A stretch of 33,295 nucleotides of DNA from JBCBJZ01 sp038522635 (GCA_038522635.1 JBCBJZ010000019.1:1-33295); one strand, 5' to 3'. Shown: positions 26,081 to 33,295, numbered from the stretch's first letter. Notes: generated by a model not told the origin, from the letters alone. Numbers and translations are program-made.

Positions 26081-27157
26081 ATGGCTGAACCAACAAAGCC
26101 GTCCAAGCCGGCGCCCTGGTGGGACCGAGCCCGCCACGCTGATCGGCGCCCCGTGCTGCTGGCCCGTCAGGCGATCCTCGCAGCGTTGCGCGCATGGTTT
26201 ACGCGTGAAGGCTTCATCGAGGTTGATACCGCCCTCCTCCAGGTGTCTCCGGGCAACGAAACGCATCTGCACGCTTTCGTCACGCAAGCGCAAACCGCTG
26301 CGGGCGCCACGCACACCTATTACTTGCCGACCTCGCCCGAGTTCGCGATGAAAAAGCTTCTCGCGGCGGGCGAAACGCGCTTGTTCACTTTCGCGCCGGC
26401 GTTCCGCAACCGCGAGCGCGGTTCCCTGCACGCGCCGCAATTCACCATGCTGGAGTGGTACAGGGCGGATGCGACCTACGAAGCGCTCATGGACGATTGC
26501 GCGGCGATCCTTGCAACCACAGCGCACGCGCTGGAACCCGGCGCGCCGGATCGGCTTCCGGGCAACGCGCCACGCTTCATTCGCGGTGGGCGGATGCTTG
26601 ATGCGACCGCGCCGCTTCAACGTGTCAGCGTCACGGACGCCTTCGCGCAGCACGCTGGCATCGATCTGGGCGCTGCCCTGACGCTTGAAGGCATGCGTGA
26701 AGCGGCCCGTCAGGCTGGGATGCGCGCCGCCCCCGACGACACCTGGAGCGACCTCTTCGCCAAAATCATCACCGCGCACATTGAACCGGCGCTCGGGGTT
26801 GATGGTGCAGCCACGTTGCTGGTGGACTACCCGTTGGCAGAAGCCGCGCTGGCCCGGCGCTCGCCCCGCGATCCTCGCTTCGCGGAACGCTTTGAGCTTT
26901 ACGCGTTCGGCATCGAGCTTGTGAACGCCTTCAGTGAGTTGACCGACGCCGCCGAACAACGCGCGCGTTTCGAAGCCGACATGGCCGAAAAGCAGCGCCG
27001 GTACGGCGAGCGCTACCCGATCGATGAGGCGTTTCTCGACGCCCTTAGCGCCATGCCGCCAGCAGCGGGTGCGGCCCTCGGCTTTGACCGGTTGGTCATG
27101 ATCGCCACCGGCGCGCCTTCCATCGATGACGTCATGTGGACGCCGATCGCCCGATGA
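26081..27157 (+). CDS. epmA: EF-P lysine lysyltransferase (EpmA/GenX)
   Basis: This 358-residue protein is a LysRS-like class II synthetase without an anticodon-binding domain. It attaches (R)-beta-lysine to Lys34 of EF-P. It shows the class II motif 1 region (RQAILAALRAWFTREGFIEVDTALLQVSPGNETHLHAF), motif 2 FRNRERGSLHAPQFTMLEWYRA, and motif 3 GAALGFDRLVMIATGA. YYLPTSPEFAMKKLLAAG is typical of the family. I chose the ATG at 26081; a GTG at 26069 is an alternative and neither has a strong ribosome site. The epmB partner (lysine 2,3-aminomutase) is not in the window. Confidence 0.95.
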   Translation: MAEPTKPSKPAPWWDRARHADRRPVLLARQAILAALRAWFTREGFIEVDTALLQVSPGNETHLHAFVTQAQTAAGATHTYYLPTSPEFAMKKLLAAGETRLFTFAPAFRNRERGSLHAPQFTMLEWYRADATYEALMDDCAAILATTAHALEPGAPDRLPGNAPRFIRGGRMLDATAPLQRVSVTDAFAQHAGIDLGAALTLEGMREAARQAGMRAAPDDTWSDLFAKIITAHIEPALGVDGAATLLVDYPLAEAALARRSPRDPRFAERFELYAFGIELVNAFSELTDAAEQRARFEADMAEKQRRYGERYPIDEAFLDALSAMPPAAGAALGFDRLVMIATGAPSIDDVMWTPIAR

Positions 27158-27160
27158 TCC

Positions 27161-27263
27161 AGAGTCCATCCGCTTCAGGTGAGATCACCTGAGGCGAAAG
27201 ATGAACGGCAAAACAAAAGCTTAGATGTCGATCCCGCTTCAAGCTGAGGCGAGCCGACTCTAA
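27161..27263 (+). repeat. dispersed two-hairpin repeat, copy R2
   Basis: The copy runs AGAGTCCATCCGCT, TCAGGTGA-GA-TCACCTGA (27175-27192, a perfect 8-bp palindromic stem), GAAAGATGAACGG, AAAACAAAAGCTTAGATG, then GTCGATCCCGCTTCAAGC with TGAGGCGAGCCGAC, ending CTCTAAGCG. The first hairpin keeps pairing although its loop differs from R1. It fills the gap between the convergent epmA and haloacid dehalogenase genes, and its end includes the stop codon of the latter (27260-27262). Confidence 0.85.
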
Positions 27264-27994
27264 GCGCCGAGCGCATCGGCGACGCCGCCGAGGCTATCGG
27301 TGATGATGTCCCACGGCCCGGTCGCTTCAAGATCGGTGGTCTGCGCAGGGCCGTATTCGGTCGGGCGGAAAATCATCGCGGTGCGCATACCCAGCGCCTG
27401 GGCGGCGTGGTGGTCGTAGTTGTGGGCTGCAACCATCATGCATTGGTGCGGCTCAAGGTCGAGCAGAGCGGCTGCCTTGAGGTACACCGACGCTTCAGGC
27501 TTATAGGCCTGTGCCACTTCCGCGCCGAGGATGACATCCCACGGCAGCCCGGCATAGCGCGCCAGGTTGACCATCAGCGCGATGTTCCCGTTGGAAAGCG
27601 TGGCCAGGGTCGCACGCTGCTTGAGGCGGGTCAGCGCAGGCACGCAATCGGGCCAGGGCGCAAGGCGATGCCAAACCTTGGCGAGATAATCGCGATCCTC
27701 TTCGGGAGTGTCGTCCAGCCCGTGGCGGGCGAGCAAGGTCTCAAGGCTCTCGCGATGCAGATCATCCAGCGGCGCGAAGGCGCGGCGGCCTGCGCGTACC
27801 TCTTCCATCGAAGGTTGGTAGAGCCCGCGCCACTCATCCGTGATGCGTTGCCAGTTCGCTTTAACGCCGCGGCGCGCACCCCACGCGGCCAGGTCGGCCT
27901 GCACGCTTGTACGCCAGTCGACGATCGTGCCGAAGACATCGAACAGCAGCGCCTTTACCGTACTCAGATCAGCACTGCGGGGGGGAGCTGCCAT
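27260..27994 (-). CDS. type II haloacid dehalogenase
   Basis: This 244-residue HAD-superfamily protein resembles the type II L-2-haloacid dehalogenases, which replace the halogen by hydroxyl through an aspartyl ester. It has the nucleophile Asp19 in LLFDVFGTIVDWR, ATLSNGNIAL (131-140) for the second conserved motif, Lys165 in AYKPEASVY, and VAAHNYDHHAAQALGM (188-203) with Asp194. The subclass is assigned by this pattern; activity on haloacids is not proven. The start at 27994 has GAGGAAC upstream; an in-frame ATG at 28057 is less supported. It lies 75 bp after a membrane-protein gene, on the same strand as aroC. Confidence 0.88.
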   Translation of the reverse strand: MAAPPRSADLSTVKALLFDVFGTIVDWRTSVQADLAAWGARRGVKANWQRITDEWRGLYQPSMEEVRAGRRAFAPLDDLHRESLETLLARHGLDDTPEEDRDYLAKVWHRLAPWPDCVPALTRLKQRATLATLSNGNIALMVNLARYAGLPWDVILGAEVAQAYKPEASVYLKAAALLDLEPHQCMMVAAHNYDHHAAQALGMRTAMIFRPTEYGPAQTTDLEATGPWDIITDSLGGVADALGA

Positions 27995-28069
27995 GTCGGT
28001 CCTCGTTCCTCTTTGCGCTGGGCCTTGCGACGTGAGGCCACCGCGTGACCGCATCACATCGAGGCGCGC

Positions 28070-28612
28070 TCACTTGCGGCGCCAATGGGTCATCCCGAAG
28101 TAGCGGCGCAACTCGATCAACCGCGCCAGGATCTTCGTCCCCGGCTCAGCCAGCGGCTCGGTCTTGATGATGATGCGCTGATCGCCCTCCATGCGCCAGG
28201 GGAGCCGCATCAGCAGACGGACGATCGATGCCAGCCGCCAATCGCGCAACAGCGCTTCGTCAAGCGGGCGCGCCAAGTCCACGCACAGTTCGCGCACGAT
28301 GATGGTGCGCACCGCCCGTTCGCGCATGTGGATGTCCGAGACACCGCGCCAATCGATGATGCCGAGCCCGCCGATGAAGATGCCGTATTCGCCAGCACCC
28401 AGTTGCGGCCGCTCCTTCTCGGTCAGCGGGTAGAAATAGAACGCCGCGACACCGAAAAGGACGACCAGCAACAGCGAGATCAGCCGTTCCCACACGATGT
28501 AGGCTGCGAGCGATGCCGCCGACGCAAGCGCCATCACGTAGAAGCGGAAATCCGCTGCCTCGGTGCCATAGGCTACGGTGTAGCCGGTGGGGATGTCGGT
28601 GTTCTTCGTGAT
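28070..28612 (-). CDS. membrane-associated hypothetical protein, possible ATC start
   Basis: The first conventional start in this frame is GTG at 28537, giving 155 residues that open inside a hydrophobic stretch (MMALASAASLAAYIVWERL). Codon use above it still looks coding: 25 codons up to ATC at 28612 with about 21 of 25 third positions G or C, reading ITKNTDIPTGYTVAYG and TEAADFRFYV. GAGG lies 6 nt above the ATC. No ATG, GTG or TTG occurs between the aroC stop and 28537, so a rare ATC start is my preferred reading (180 aa). The protein has two hydrophobic segments near residues 24-60, then a soluble domain. Family unknown. It follows aroC by 36 bp in the same frame. Confidence 0.7.
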   Translation of the reverse strand: MTKNTDIPTGYTVAYGTEAADFRFYVMALASAASLAAYIVWERLISLLLVVLFGVAAFYFYPLTEKERPQLGAGEYGIFIGGLGIIDWRGVSDIHMRERAVRTIIVRELCVDLARPLDEALLRDWRLASIVRLLMRLPWRMEGDQRIIIKTEPLAEPGTKILARLIELRRYFGMTHWRRK

Positions 28613-28618
28613 GGCGCG

Positions 28619-28622
28619 CCTC
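28619..28622 (-). promoter_or_regulatory. Shine-Dalgarno-like GAGG before the ATC codon
   Basis: On the minus strand GAGG is followed by a 6-nt spacer (CGCGCC) and then ATC at 28612-28610. Spacing is optimal for initiation there, while the GTG at 28537 has no comparable site. This supports the ATC start but the match is short. Confidence 0.4.
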
Positions 28623-28648
28623 GGAGTTTGCTCGGGGTCGACGGGTCG

Positions 28649-29791
28649 TCAACGCACGCCGCTTGGTGCGCCGTCGCCACGACCTTTGCCGCCCTCACCG
28701 CATTGGGCGCGGTGGCGCAGCAGGTGATCGGCAAGCACGAGCGCCATCATCGCTTCACCAACCGGCACCGCCCGGATCCCAACGCATGGGTCATGGCGCC
28801 CCTTGGTGACGATGTCGACCTCGTCACCCTGCTTGGTGATGGTACGGCGCGGCGTCAGGATCGATGACGTCGGCTTGACCGCAAAGCGGCAGATCAGCGG
28901 TTGACCGGTCGAAATCCCGCCGAGCACCCCGCCCGCATGGTTGGAGAGATAGCGCGGCGCACCATGCTCATCGCGCCGGATCTCATCGGCGTTCGCGACG
29001 CCATCAAGCGCGGCCGCGGCAAAGCCATCGCCGATCTCAACGCCCTTGACCGCGTTGATGCTCATCATCGCGCTGGCGAGATCCTGATCGAGTTTGCCGT
29101 AAAGCGGTGCCCCCCAGCCGGCCGGCACGCCCTCGGCCACAACTTCGATCACCGCGCCAAGCGATGTGCCCGCCTTGCGTGCTTCATCGAGCGCGCTTTC
29201 CCACGCGACGGCGGCCGTCTCATCGGGGCAGAAAAACGCGTTCTGCCCTGTTTGCGCCCAGTCCCAGCGCTCACGCTCAATCCCGTGGGGCCCCATCTGC
29301 ACGAGGGCAGCACGTATCGTCAGCCCTGGCACCAGCGTTGCCAAGACCTGACGCGCCACCGCGCCCGCCGCGACCCGCATCGCGGTTTCGCGCGCGGATG
29401 CGCGACCGCCGCCGCGCACATCACGAACGCCATACTTCTGCCAGTAGGTGATATCGGCATGCCCGGGGCGGAACTGGTCCTTGATCGCGCCATAATCCTT
29501 AGAGCGCTGATCGGTGTTGTGGATCACAAGGGCGATCGGCGTACCTGTTGTCACAGCAACGCCCAGATCGTCCTCGACCACGCCGGAAAGGATTTGCACA
29601 GCGTCAGGTTCACGGCGCTGGGTTGTATGGCGCGACTGCCCCGGTCGGCGCCGGTCTAGCTCACGTTGAATGTCGGAAGCGACCAACGGCACCTGCGGTG
29701 GACAGCCGTCGACCACGCATCCGATCGCGGGTCCGTGGCTTTCGCCCCATGTGGTCACCCGGAACAGGTGGCCGAACGTATTGTGCGACAT
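28649..29791 (-). CDS. aroC: chorismate synthase
   Basis: This 380-residue enzyme removes phosphate from EPSP to make chorismate, the last common step of aromatic amino acid synthesis, using reduced FMN. It begins MSHNTFGHLFRVTTWGESHG (signature 1, GESHG) and carries DIQRELDRRRPGQS, GGRASARETAMRVAAGAVA and the C-terminal FAVKPTSSI with PCVGIRAVPVGEAM. Start 29791 is supported by AAGGCGG upstream; the frame is open further up but that part shows no coding character. It heads a minus-strand set with the membrane protein and the dehalogenase gene. Confidence 0.97.
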   Translation of the reverse strand: MSHNTFGHLFRVTTWGESHGPAIGCVVDGCPPQVPLVASDIQRELDRRRPGQSRHTTQRREPDAVQILSGVVEDDLGVAVTTGTPIALVIHNTDQRSKDYGAIKDQFRPGHADITYWQKYGVRDVRGGGRASARETAMRVAAGAVARQVLATLVPGLTIRAALVQMGPHGIERERWDWAQTGQNAFFCPDETAAVAWESALDEARKAGTSLGAVIEVVAEGVPAGWGAPLYGKLDQDLASAMMSINAVKGVEIGDGFAAAALDGVANADEIRRDEHGAPRYLSNHAGGVLGGISTGQPLICRFAVKPTSSILTPRRTITKQGDEVDIVTKGRHDPCVGIRAVPVGEAMMALVLADHLLRHRAQCGEGGKGRGDGAPSGVR

Positions 29792-30442
29792 CAACCGCCT
29801 TTCGAAGCGTGGCGCTGCCCGCGCGCTGTTGCACGGAAGTCTTAGGCATCGCGCGAAAGCGCCGCAAGCGCTGTTGCGCACGCTCTCGCAGCAACTTCGT
29901 GGTGCGCGGGCGCTGGTCAGGACGCGGCGGCGCAGGTAGACAGGAGGCGTGCGGCGTGATTCACGCGCCGGTTGAAGGAAAAACCTCCTGTCAACCGTAA
30001 GTTCAAGAGTGCTGGCGCGTCGGACGGGCGTTGTGTGCAGGCGCGGCAGGTTCAACGACGCTTAAGGCTGCCGTGCGAACGGTGACATCAAGCGTTCTGC
30101 GAGCCACTCTTTGAAACGCACGCCTGCGCAACCGAAGTCCAACTGCCCAGACGCGGAGCGCGCGGCCTGGTCGAACCACCGTCCCCAAGCCGGTGGTTGT
30201 CTGGTCCGTTCGCTCTTCGACCCGCGCACCGCCGCAGCGTGAGGCTGCCCGGCCGCGGGGTCGTCATAGACGTTGAGAAGGAAGAGGCTGGAGCCGGCGC
30301 GGTTCTGGCCTCTTCTTTTTTGGAGACGGACAGACGCGCGGGGACGCTCTTGCGACCGCATTTGCACCGCACCCGAAAATCGGCCAGCGTGACGGGCAAA
30401 GATCAGCCGCCCCACACGGCATGAAGCGACGAGGCCGCGCCG
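29792..30442. other. 650-bp divergent gap between aroC and aldolase genes
   Basis: The gap should hold promoters for both flanking genes, but none stands out. It contains a 9-bp perfect inverted repeat GACAGGAGG / CCTCCTGTC (29939-29947 and 29984-29992) enclosing a smaller palindrome GCGTGATTCACGC. A minus-strand open frame around 30062-30415 has no clear identity and may be decayed. I see no other supported feature. Confidence 0.5.
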
Positions 30443-31669
30443 ATGACATCCCTCTCACCGTCTTCACCACCCCTTCCGCCATCGCCGATGACTGCGCCGA
30501 CCCAATCGATGTCTGGCGAAGGTGTCGACCTTTCCGCGCTCGAAGTCGGTTACGACATTCCCGCTGCGCCCGGCATGCGCGAAGCTGAGATCCAGACGCC
30601 CTGCCTCATCATCGATCTGGCGGCCTTCGAGCGGAACGTGGCGCGCATGAAGGACCTCTGCGAGGCCATGGGTGTGCGGCTGCGCGCCCACGGCAAAATG
30701 CATAAATCGGTCGACGTCGCGCGATACCAGATGGCACATGGCGGCGCGATCGGGCTGTGCTGCCAAAAGGTGTCGGAGGCCGAAGCTTTCGTGCGGGGCG
30801 GCATCGATGATGTGTTGATCTCCAACCAGGTGTGCGAGCCGGCCAAAATTGAGCGCCTTGCACGGTTGGCGCGCGGCCCGGCGAAGGTCGCTGTGTGCGT
30901 GGATGACCACGACAACGTCGCTGCGTTATCGCGCGCGATGGCCGCAGCTGGCGGCACGTTGGATTGCCTCGTCGAAATCGAATGCGGTGCCGGGCGTTGC
31001 GGCGTTCTGCCCGGCGCGCCGGTGTTGGCGCTCGCGCGCGCCATCGACAAGGCCGCGGGCCTGCGCTTTGCAGGCCTCCAAGCCTACAACGGTAGTATGC
31101 AGCACATCCGCGACTACGGCACACGTAAGCGCACCGCGCATGACGTCATCGCGATGGTGCGCGATCAAGTGGCCGCTTTGGAAGCGGCGGGCCTTACCTG
31201 CGATAGCGTCACAGGCGCGGGCACAGGCACCTTCGCCTTCGAAGGCGCATCAGGCGTTTACAACGAAGTGCAGTGCGGGTCTTACGCGTTCATGGATGCC
31301 GATTACCAACGCGTGCGCGATGCCGACGGCAACCCGCTGACAACGTTCGAGAACGCGCTCTTCATTTTGACCAGCGTCATGAGCTGCGCCAAAGACGGCC
31401 AAGCCGTATGCGATGCGGGCCACAAGGTGCAGTCCGTGGACAGCGGCCTGCCTGTGGTCTTCGGCCGGGACGACGTCACCTACACCAAGTGCTCGGATGA
31501 GCATGGCGTCATCGCGGACCCCGCCAGCGCGCTCACGATCAACACGAAGCTGCGCCTTATCCCCGGCCATTGCGATCCCACATGCAACGTCCACGACTGG
31601 TACGTCGGCGTACGCGATGGCGCCGTGGAAGCGCTATGGCCGGTGAGCGCGCGCGGCAAAGCGTTCTAA
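30443..31669 (+). CDS. PLP-dependent D-threonine / beta-hydroxyaspartate aldolase family enzyme
   Basis: This 408-residue fold-III PLP enzyme belongs to the D-threonine aldolase/D-serine dehydratase family. The likely PLP lysine is Lys85 in RAHGKMHKS (81-89). Late in the protein, PGHCDPTCNVHDWYVG (375-390) supplies a His377-x-Asp379 metal pair; family aldolases use His-x-Asp, whereas D-serine dehydratases use His-x-Cys, so aldolase activity is favoured. BhcC of the beta-hydroxyaspartate cycle (glycine + glyoxylate to hydroxyaspartate) belongs here, but bhcA, bhcB and bhcD are not in the window. The ATG at 30443 follows GAGGCCGCG; the first 35 residues are Ser/Pro-rich and poorly conserved, so a later start is possible. 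Confidence 0.9.
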   Translation: MTSLSPSSPPLPPSPMTAPTQSMSGEGVDLSALEVGYDIPAAPGMREAEIQTPCLIIDLAAFERNVARMKDLCEAMGVRLRAHGKMHKSVDVARYQMAHGGAIGLCCQKVSEAEAFVRGGIDDVLISNQVCEPAKIERLARLARGPAKVAVCVDDHDNVAALSRAMAAAGGTLDCLVEIECGAGRCGVLPGAPVLALARAIDKAAGLRFAGLQAYNGSMQHIRDYGTRKRTAHDVIAMVRDQVAALEAAGLTCDSVTGAGTGTFAFEGASGVYNEVQCGSYAFMDADYQRVRDADGNPLTTFENALFILTSVMSCAKDGQAVCDAGHKVQSVDSGLPVVFGRDDVTYTKCSDEHGVIADPASALTINTKLRLIPGHCDPTCNVHDWYVGVRDGAVEALWPVSARGKAF

Positions 31670-31731
31670 CTCGGCGGCCTTTAGGGAGTCGGCAGCTGCC
31701 GGCTGGAGTCAGACGGTAAAGGGCTCAAAAC

Positions 31732-32973
31732 CTACGGCTTGTCGCAGACGATGACCTTCGACAAAAAGGCGTTCCACGTCGCCGTCACGCGAAGCCCGGC
31801 CTCTTCGAACACGGCGTGCAAGTCATCGATCAGGTAGCTGCGATAATACGGCTCGTGAAAGCGCACGGGAAACGCCTCCAGCATGCCATCCCACCCGGGT
31901 TCATCGCCGCGCTGCAGACTGTCGATGAAGATCATGCGCCCGCCGGGCTTCAAAACGCGCGCCATTTCGCCGGCCACCGTGCGTCGCACCTGTGGCGGCA
32001 GTTCGTGGAACAGGAAGATGGTGGTCACGATATCCTGGCTCGCATCTTCGAAGGGAAGCGCCTCACCATTGCCGGCCTGCAGCCGCACATGACGCAGCCC
32101 CTCCATATGGCGCGCCGCCTCATCGAGATAGGGCTGCGACAGATCGATACCGGTCAGCTGCATGGCCGGGTATTGCCGGCGCACCTCGCGCAAAAAGCGG
32201 CCCGTGCCGCAGGCGACGTCCAGCAGCTTCACCTGGCGCTGGTCGCGCCCCGCCATCACATCGGCGATCGGACGTAGCGCGGCGCGGCGCATGGCATTCG
32301 CGCTTCCGAGGAACAACGTGTCGACTTGAACATCGTAGAGTTGCGCAGACCGCTCACTCAGGTAACCGCCATCCTGGAAGTGGAAGTCCTGCGTGAAGTA
32401 GTCGGGCAGACCTTCCGCGCCCGCTTCCTGCTTGGCGCTCGTCGCATCACGGTCTTGGTGGCGTTCCAGAGCCCGCGGCAGGTCGGCCAGCATGGCCCGC
32501 ACACGCGAAACATGCCGCGCCACGCCTTCCGCAAGCGGCTCAGCGGGCGCCGCCAACCCCTCGCCCACCATCCGCGCGTCCTGCATGCGAAAGCGCGCAA
32601 GGGCCCGCAGCAATTCACGTTGACCCGGGGCTGCACGGCGCTGCTCTGGTGCACCCTGCGCACCGGCCTGGCTTGTGGGGTCCTTGTTGGTCTGGCCCGC
32701 TTCCGACGCGGACGCAGCGGTGGGCGGCGCCGATGATGGTCCCGTCGATGAAGGCGAGGTCGATGATGGGGTTGATGACGCGGCCGCAGACCGGTCTGCT
32801 CGCGTGTCGCCGCGATGGGCCTGGTTGCGCGCAAGCCGTGCCGCCCGCGCATCCGTTAGCGCGCGCAAGGCCATGTACCATCCAAACTTGGCGGTCTCGC
32901 CGCCCCAATGCGCCGCCATATTGAAGGGATCGCGCGTGCGCGGTGTTGGCGCGGCCGAAGAGCGATCAACCAT
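31732..32973 (-). CDS. class I SAM-dependent methyltransferase with low-complexity insert
   Basis: This 413-residue protein has a C-terminal Rossmann methyltransferase domain: motif I VKLLDVACGTGRFL (248-261), acidic Asp277 in LTGIDLSQPYL, EALPFEDASQDIVTTIFLFHEL, and VLKPGGRMIFIDSLQRGD. The N-terminal 55 residues (DPFNMAAHWGGETAKFGWYMALRAL) look family-specific. Residues 57-116 are a Ser/Thr/Pro/Ala/Gln-rich low-complexity stretch, and a helical region follows before the catalytic domain. The substrate is unknown; the fold fits small-molecule methylation. The start at 32973 has AGGAGA upstream, and an in-frame ATG at 33030 is less supported. Confidence 0.87.
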   Translation of the reverse strand: MVDRSSAAPTPRTRDPFNMAAHWGGETAKFGWYMALRALTDARAARLARNQAHRGDTRADRSAAASSTPSSTSPSSTGPSSAPPTAASASEAGQTNKDPTSQAGAQGAPEQRRAAPGQRELLRALARFRMQDARMVGEGLAAPAEPLAEGVARHVSRVRAMLADLPRALERHQDRDATSAKQEAGAEGLPDYFTQDFHFQDGGYLSERSAQLYDVQVDTLFLGSANAMRRAALRPIADVMAGRDQRQVKLLDVACGTGRFLREVRRQYPAMQLTGIDLSQPYLDEAARHMEGLRHVRLQAGNGEALPFEDASQDIVTTIFLFHELPPQVRRTVAGEMARVLKPGGRMIFIDSLQRGDEPGWDGMLEAFPVRFHEPYYRSYLIDDLHAVFEEAGLRVTATWNAFLSKVIVCDKP

Positions 32974-33295
32974 GTTGGGTCTCCTGAACGACGGGGGCGC
33001 CCACGCGCAGATCGGGGTGCCTGTGCTCAAAGGTCTAGCTTGTCGTTCGACGCCGGATCATCGCGGCAGGCCGAACGAGCCTCGTCTACAATGTACGGGC
33101 CGCGCGCGAGGTCCGATGAGCGCATGATGCACGCCAACGCCCCCCATGGCGCGCGGCGCGATGAAGCAGGCCGCCGTAGCACGTCCGCCTCAACGCCACC
33201 GCCTGCGGCTGACGCGTGCTGCCGCAAAGCCAGCTTGCCGCCCGTTGAGGCCGGTTAGAGCAACGGGCGCAAAGTGCGGATCACCGGCTCAAACA
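32974..33295. other. gap at window end, no gene seen
   Basis: A short minus-strand open frame at 33027-33227 has no recognisable motif or ribosome site and is not called. The last bases carry TAGAGCAACGGGCG, similar to the hairpin arm at 17545, but too short to be called a repeat. Confidence 0.4.

Noticed and set aside
33027..33227. Minus-strand frame of 66 codons
   Set aside because: No ribosome site, motif or coding bias; sits above the methyltransferase start.

Overview
The window is a GC-rich bacterial chromosome segment, densely coded on both strands. The best guess is an alphaproteobacterium. Evidence: a homologue of the mitochondrial complex I subunit NDUFS4 (218-523), an ATPase zeta-type inhibitor (DUF1476, 8998-9318), the separate purS/purQ/purL form of FGAM synthase, and coaD next to two cyclophilins. 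The order Hyphomicrobiales or a relative is plausible but cannot be fixed from the sequence alone. I see no phage, insertion sequence, transposase, CRISPR array or rRNA.

Layout. 1-1000: tRNA-Arg(TCT), the NDUFS4-like gene, tRNA-Pro(TGG) and an unrecognised 66-residue protein. 1419-2456: a P1/DmpA-type peptidase. 2472-6394, minus strand: a likely operon of a DadA-like FAD oxidoreductase, a fumarase/aspartase-superfamily lyase close to PcaB, and an Old Yellow Enzyme. 6554-16465: a purine biosynthesis block (purB, purC, purS, purQ, purL) interrupted by a GT2 glycosyltransferase, the zeta inhibitor, a secreted protein and a Tet-type MFS exporter. 16571-19424: a phosphotransacetylase-family enzyme, two cyclophilins (one cytoplasmic, one lipoprotein) and coaD. 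19604-21519: two LysE/RhtB exporters and a gamma-glutamylcyclotransferase-like protein. 21785-24823: a VOC protein, a dipeptide epimerase, an RraA-family protein and efp. 25035-27157: a TIM-barrel sugar isomerase/epimerase and epmA, whose predicted substrate is EF-P Lys34. 27260-29791, minus strand: aroC, a membrane protein and a type II haloacid dehalogenase. 30443-32973: a metal- and PLP-dependent D-threonine/beta-hydroxyaspartate aldolase and a SAM methyltransferase with a low-complexity insert.

How genes fit together. IMP synthesis steps and EF-P maturation are the clear shared pathways. A looser theme is amino acids of unusual stereochemistry: a P1 peptidase, a DadA-like oxidase, a dipeptide epimerase, a D-threonine-aldolase-type enzyme and two amino acid exporters. 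That theme is inference.

Most notable non-gene signals: (1) a dispersed intergenic repeat of about 100 bp with two hairpins (19436, 27161, 11911 reversed, and a partial copy at 25911); two copies lie in the same relative orientation just upstream of coaD and purQ. (2) A membrane-protein gene downstream of aroC whose coding signal extends 25 codons above its first ordinary start, to an ATC codon with a Shine-Dalgarno-like GAGG. (3) Short tandem repeats of 15 bp and 22 bp in intergenic DNA. I did not find a convincing new multi-gene system.
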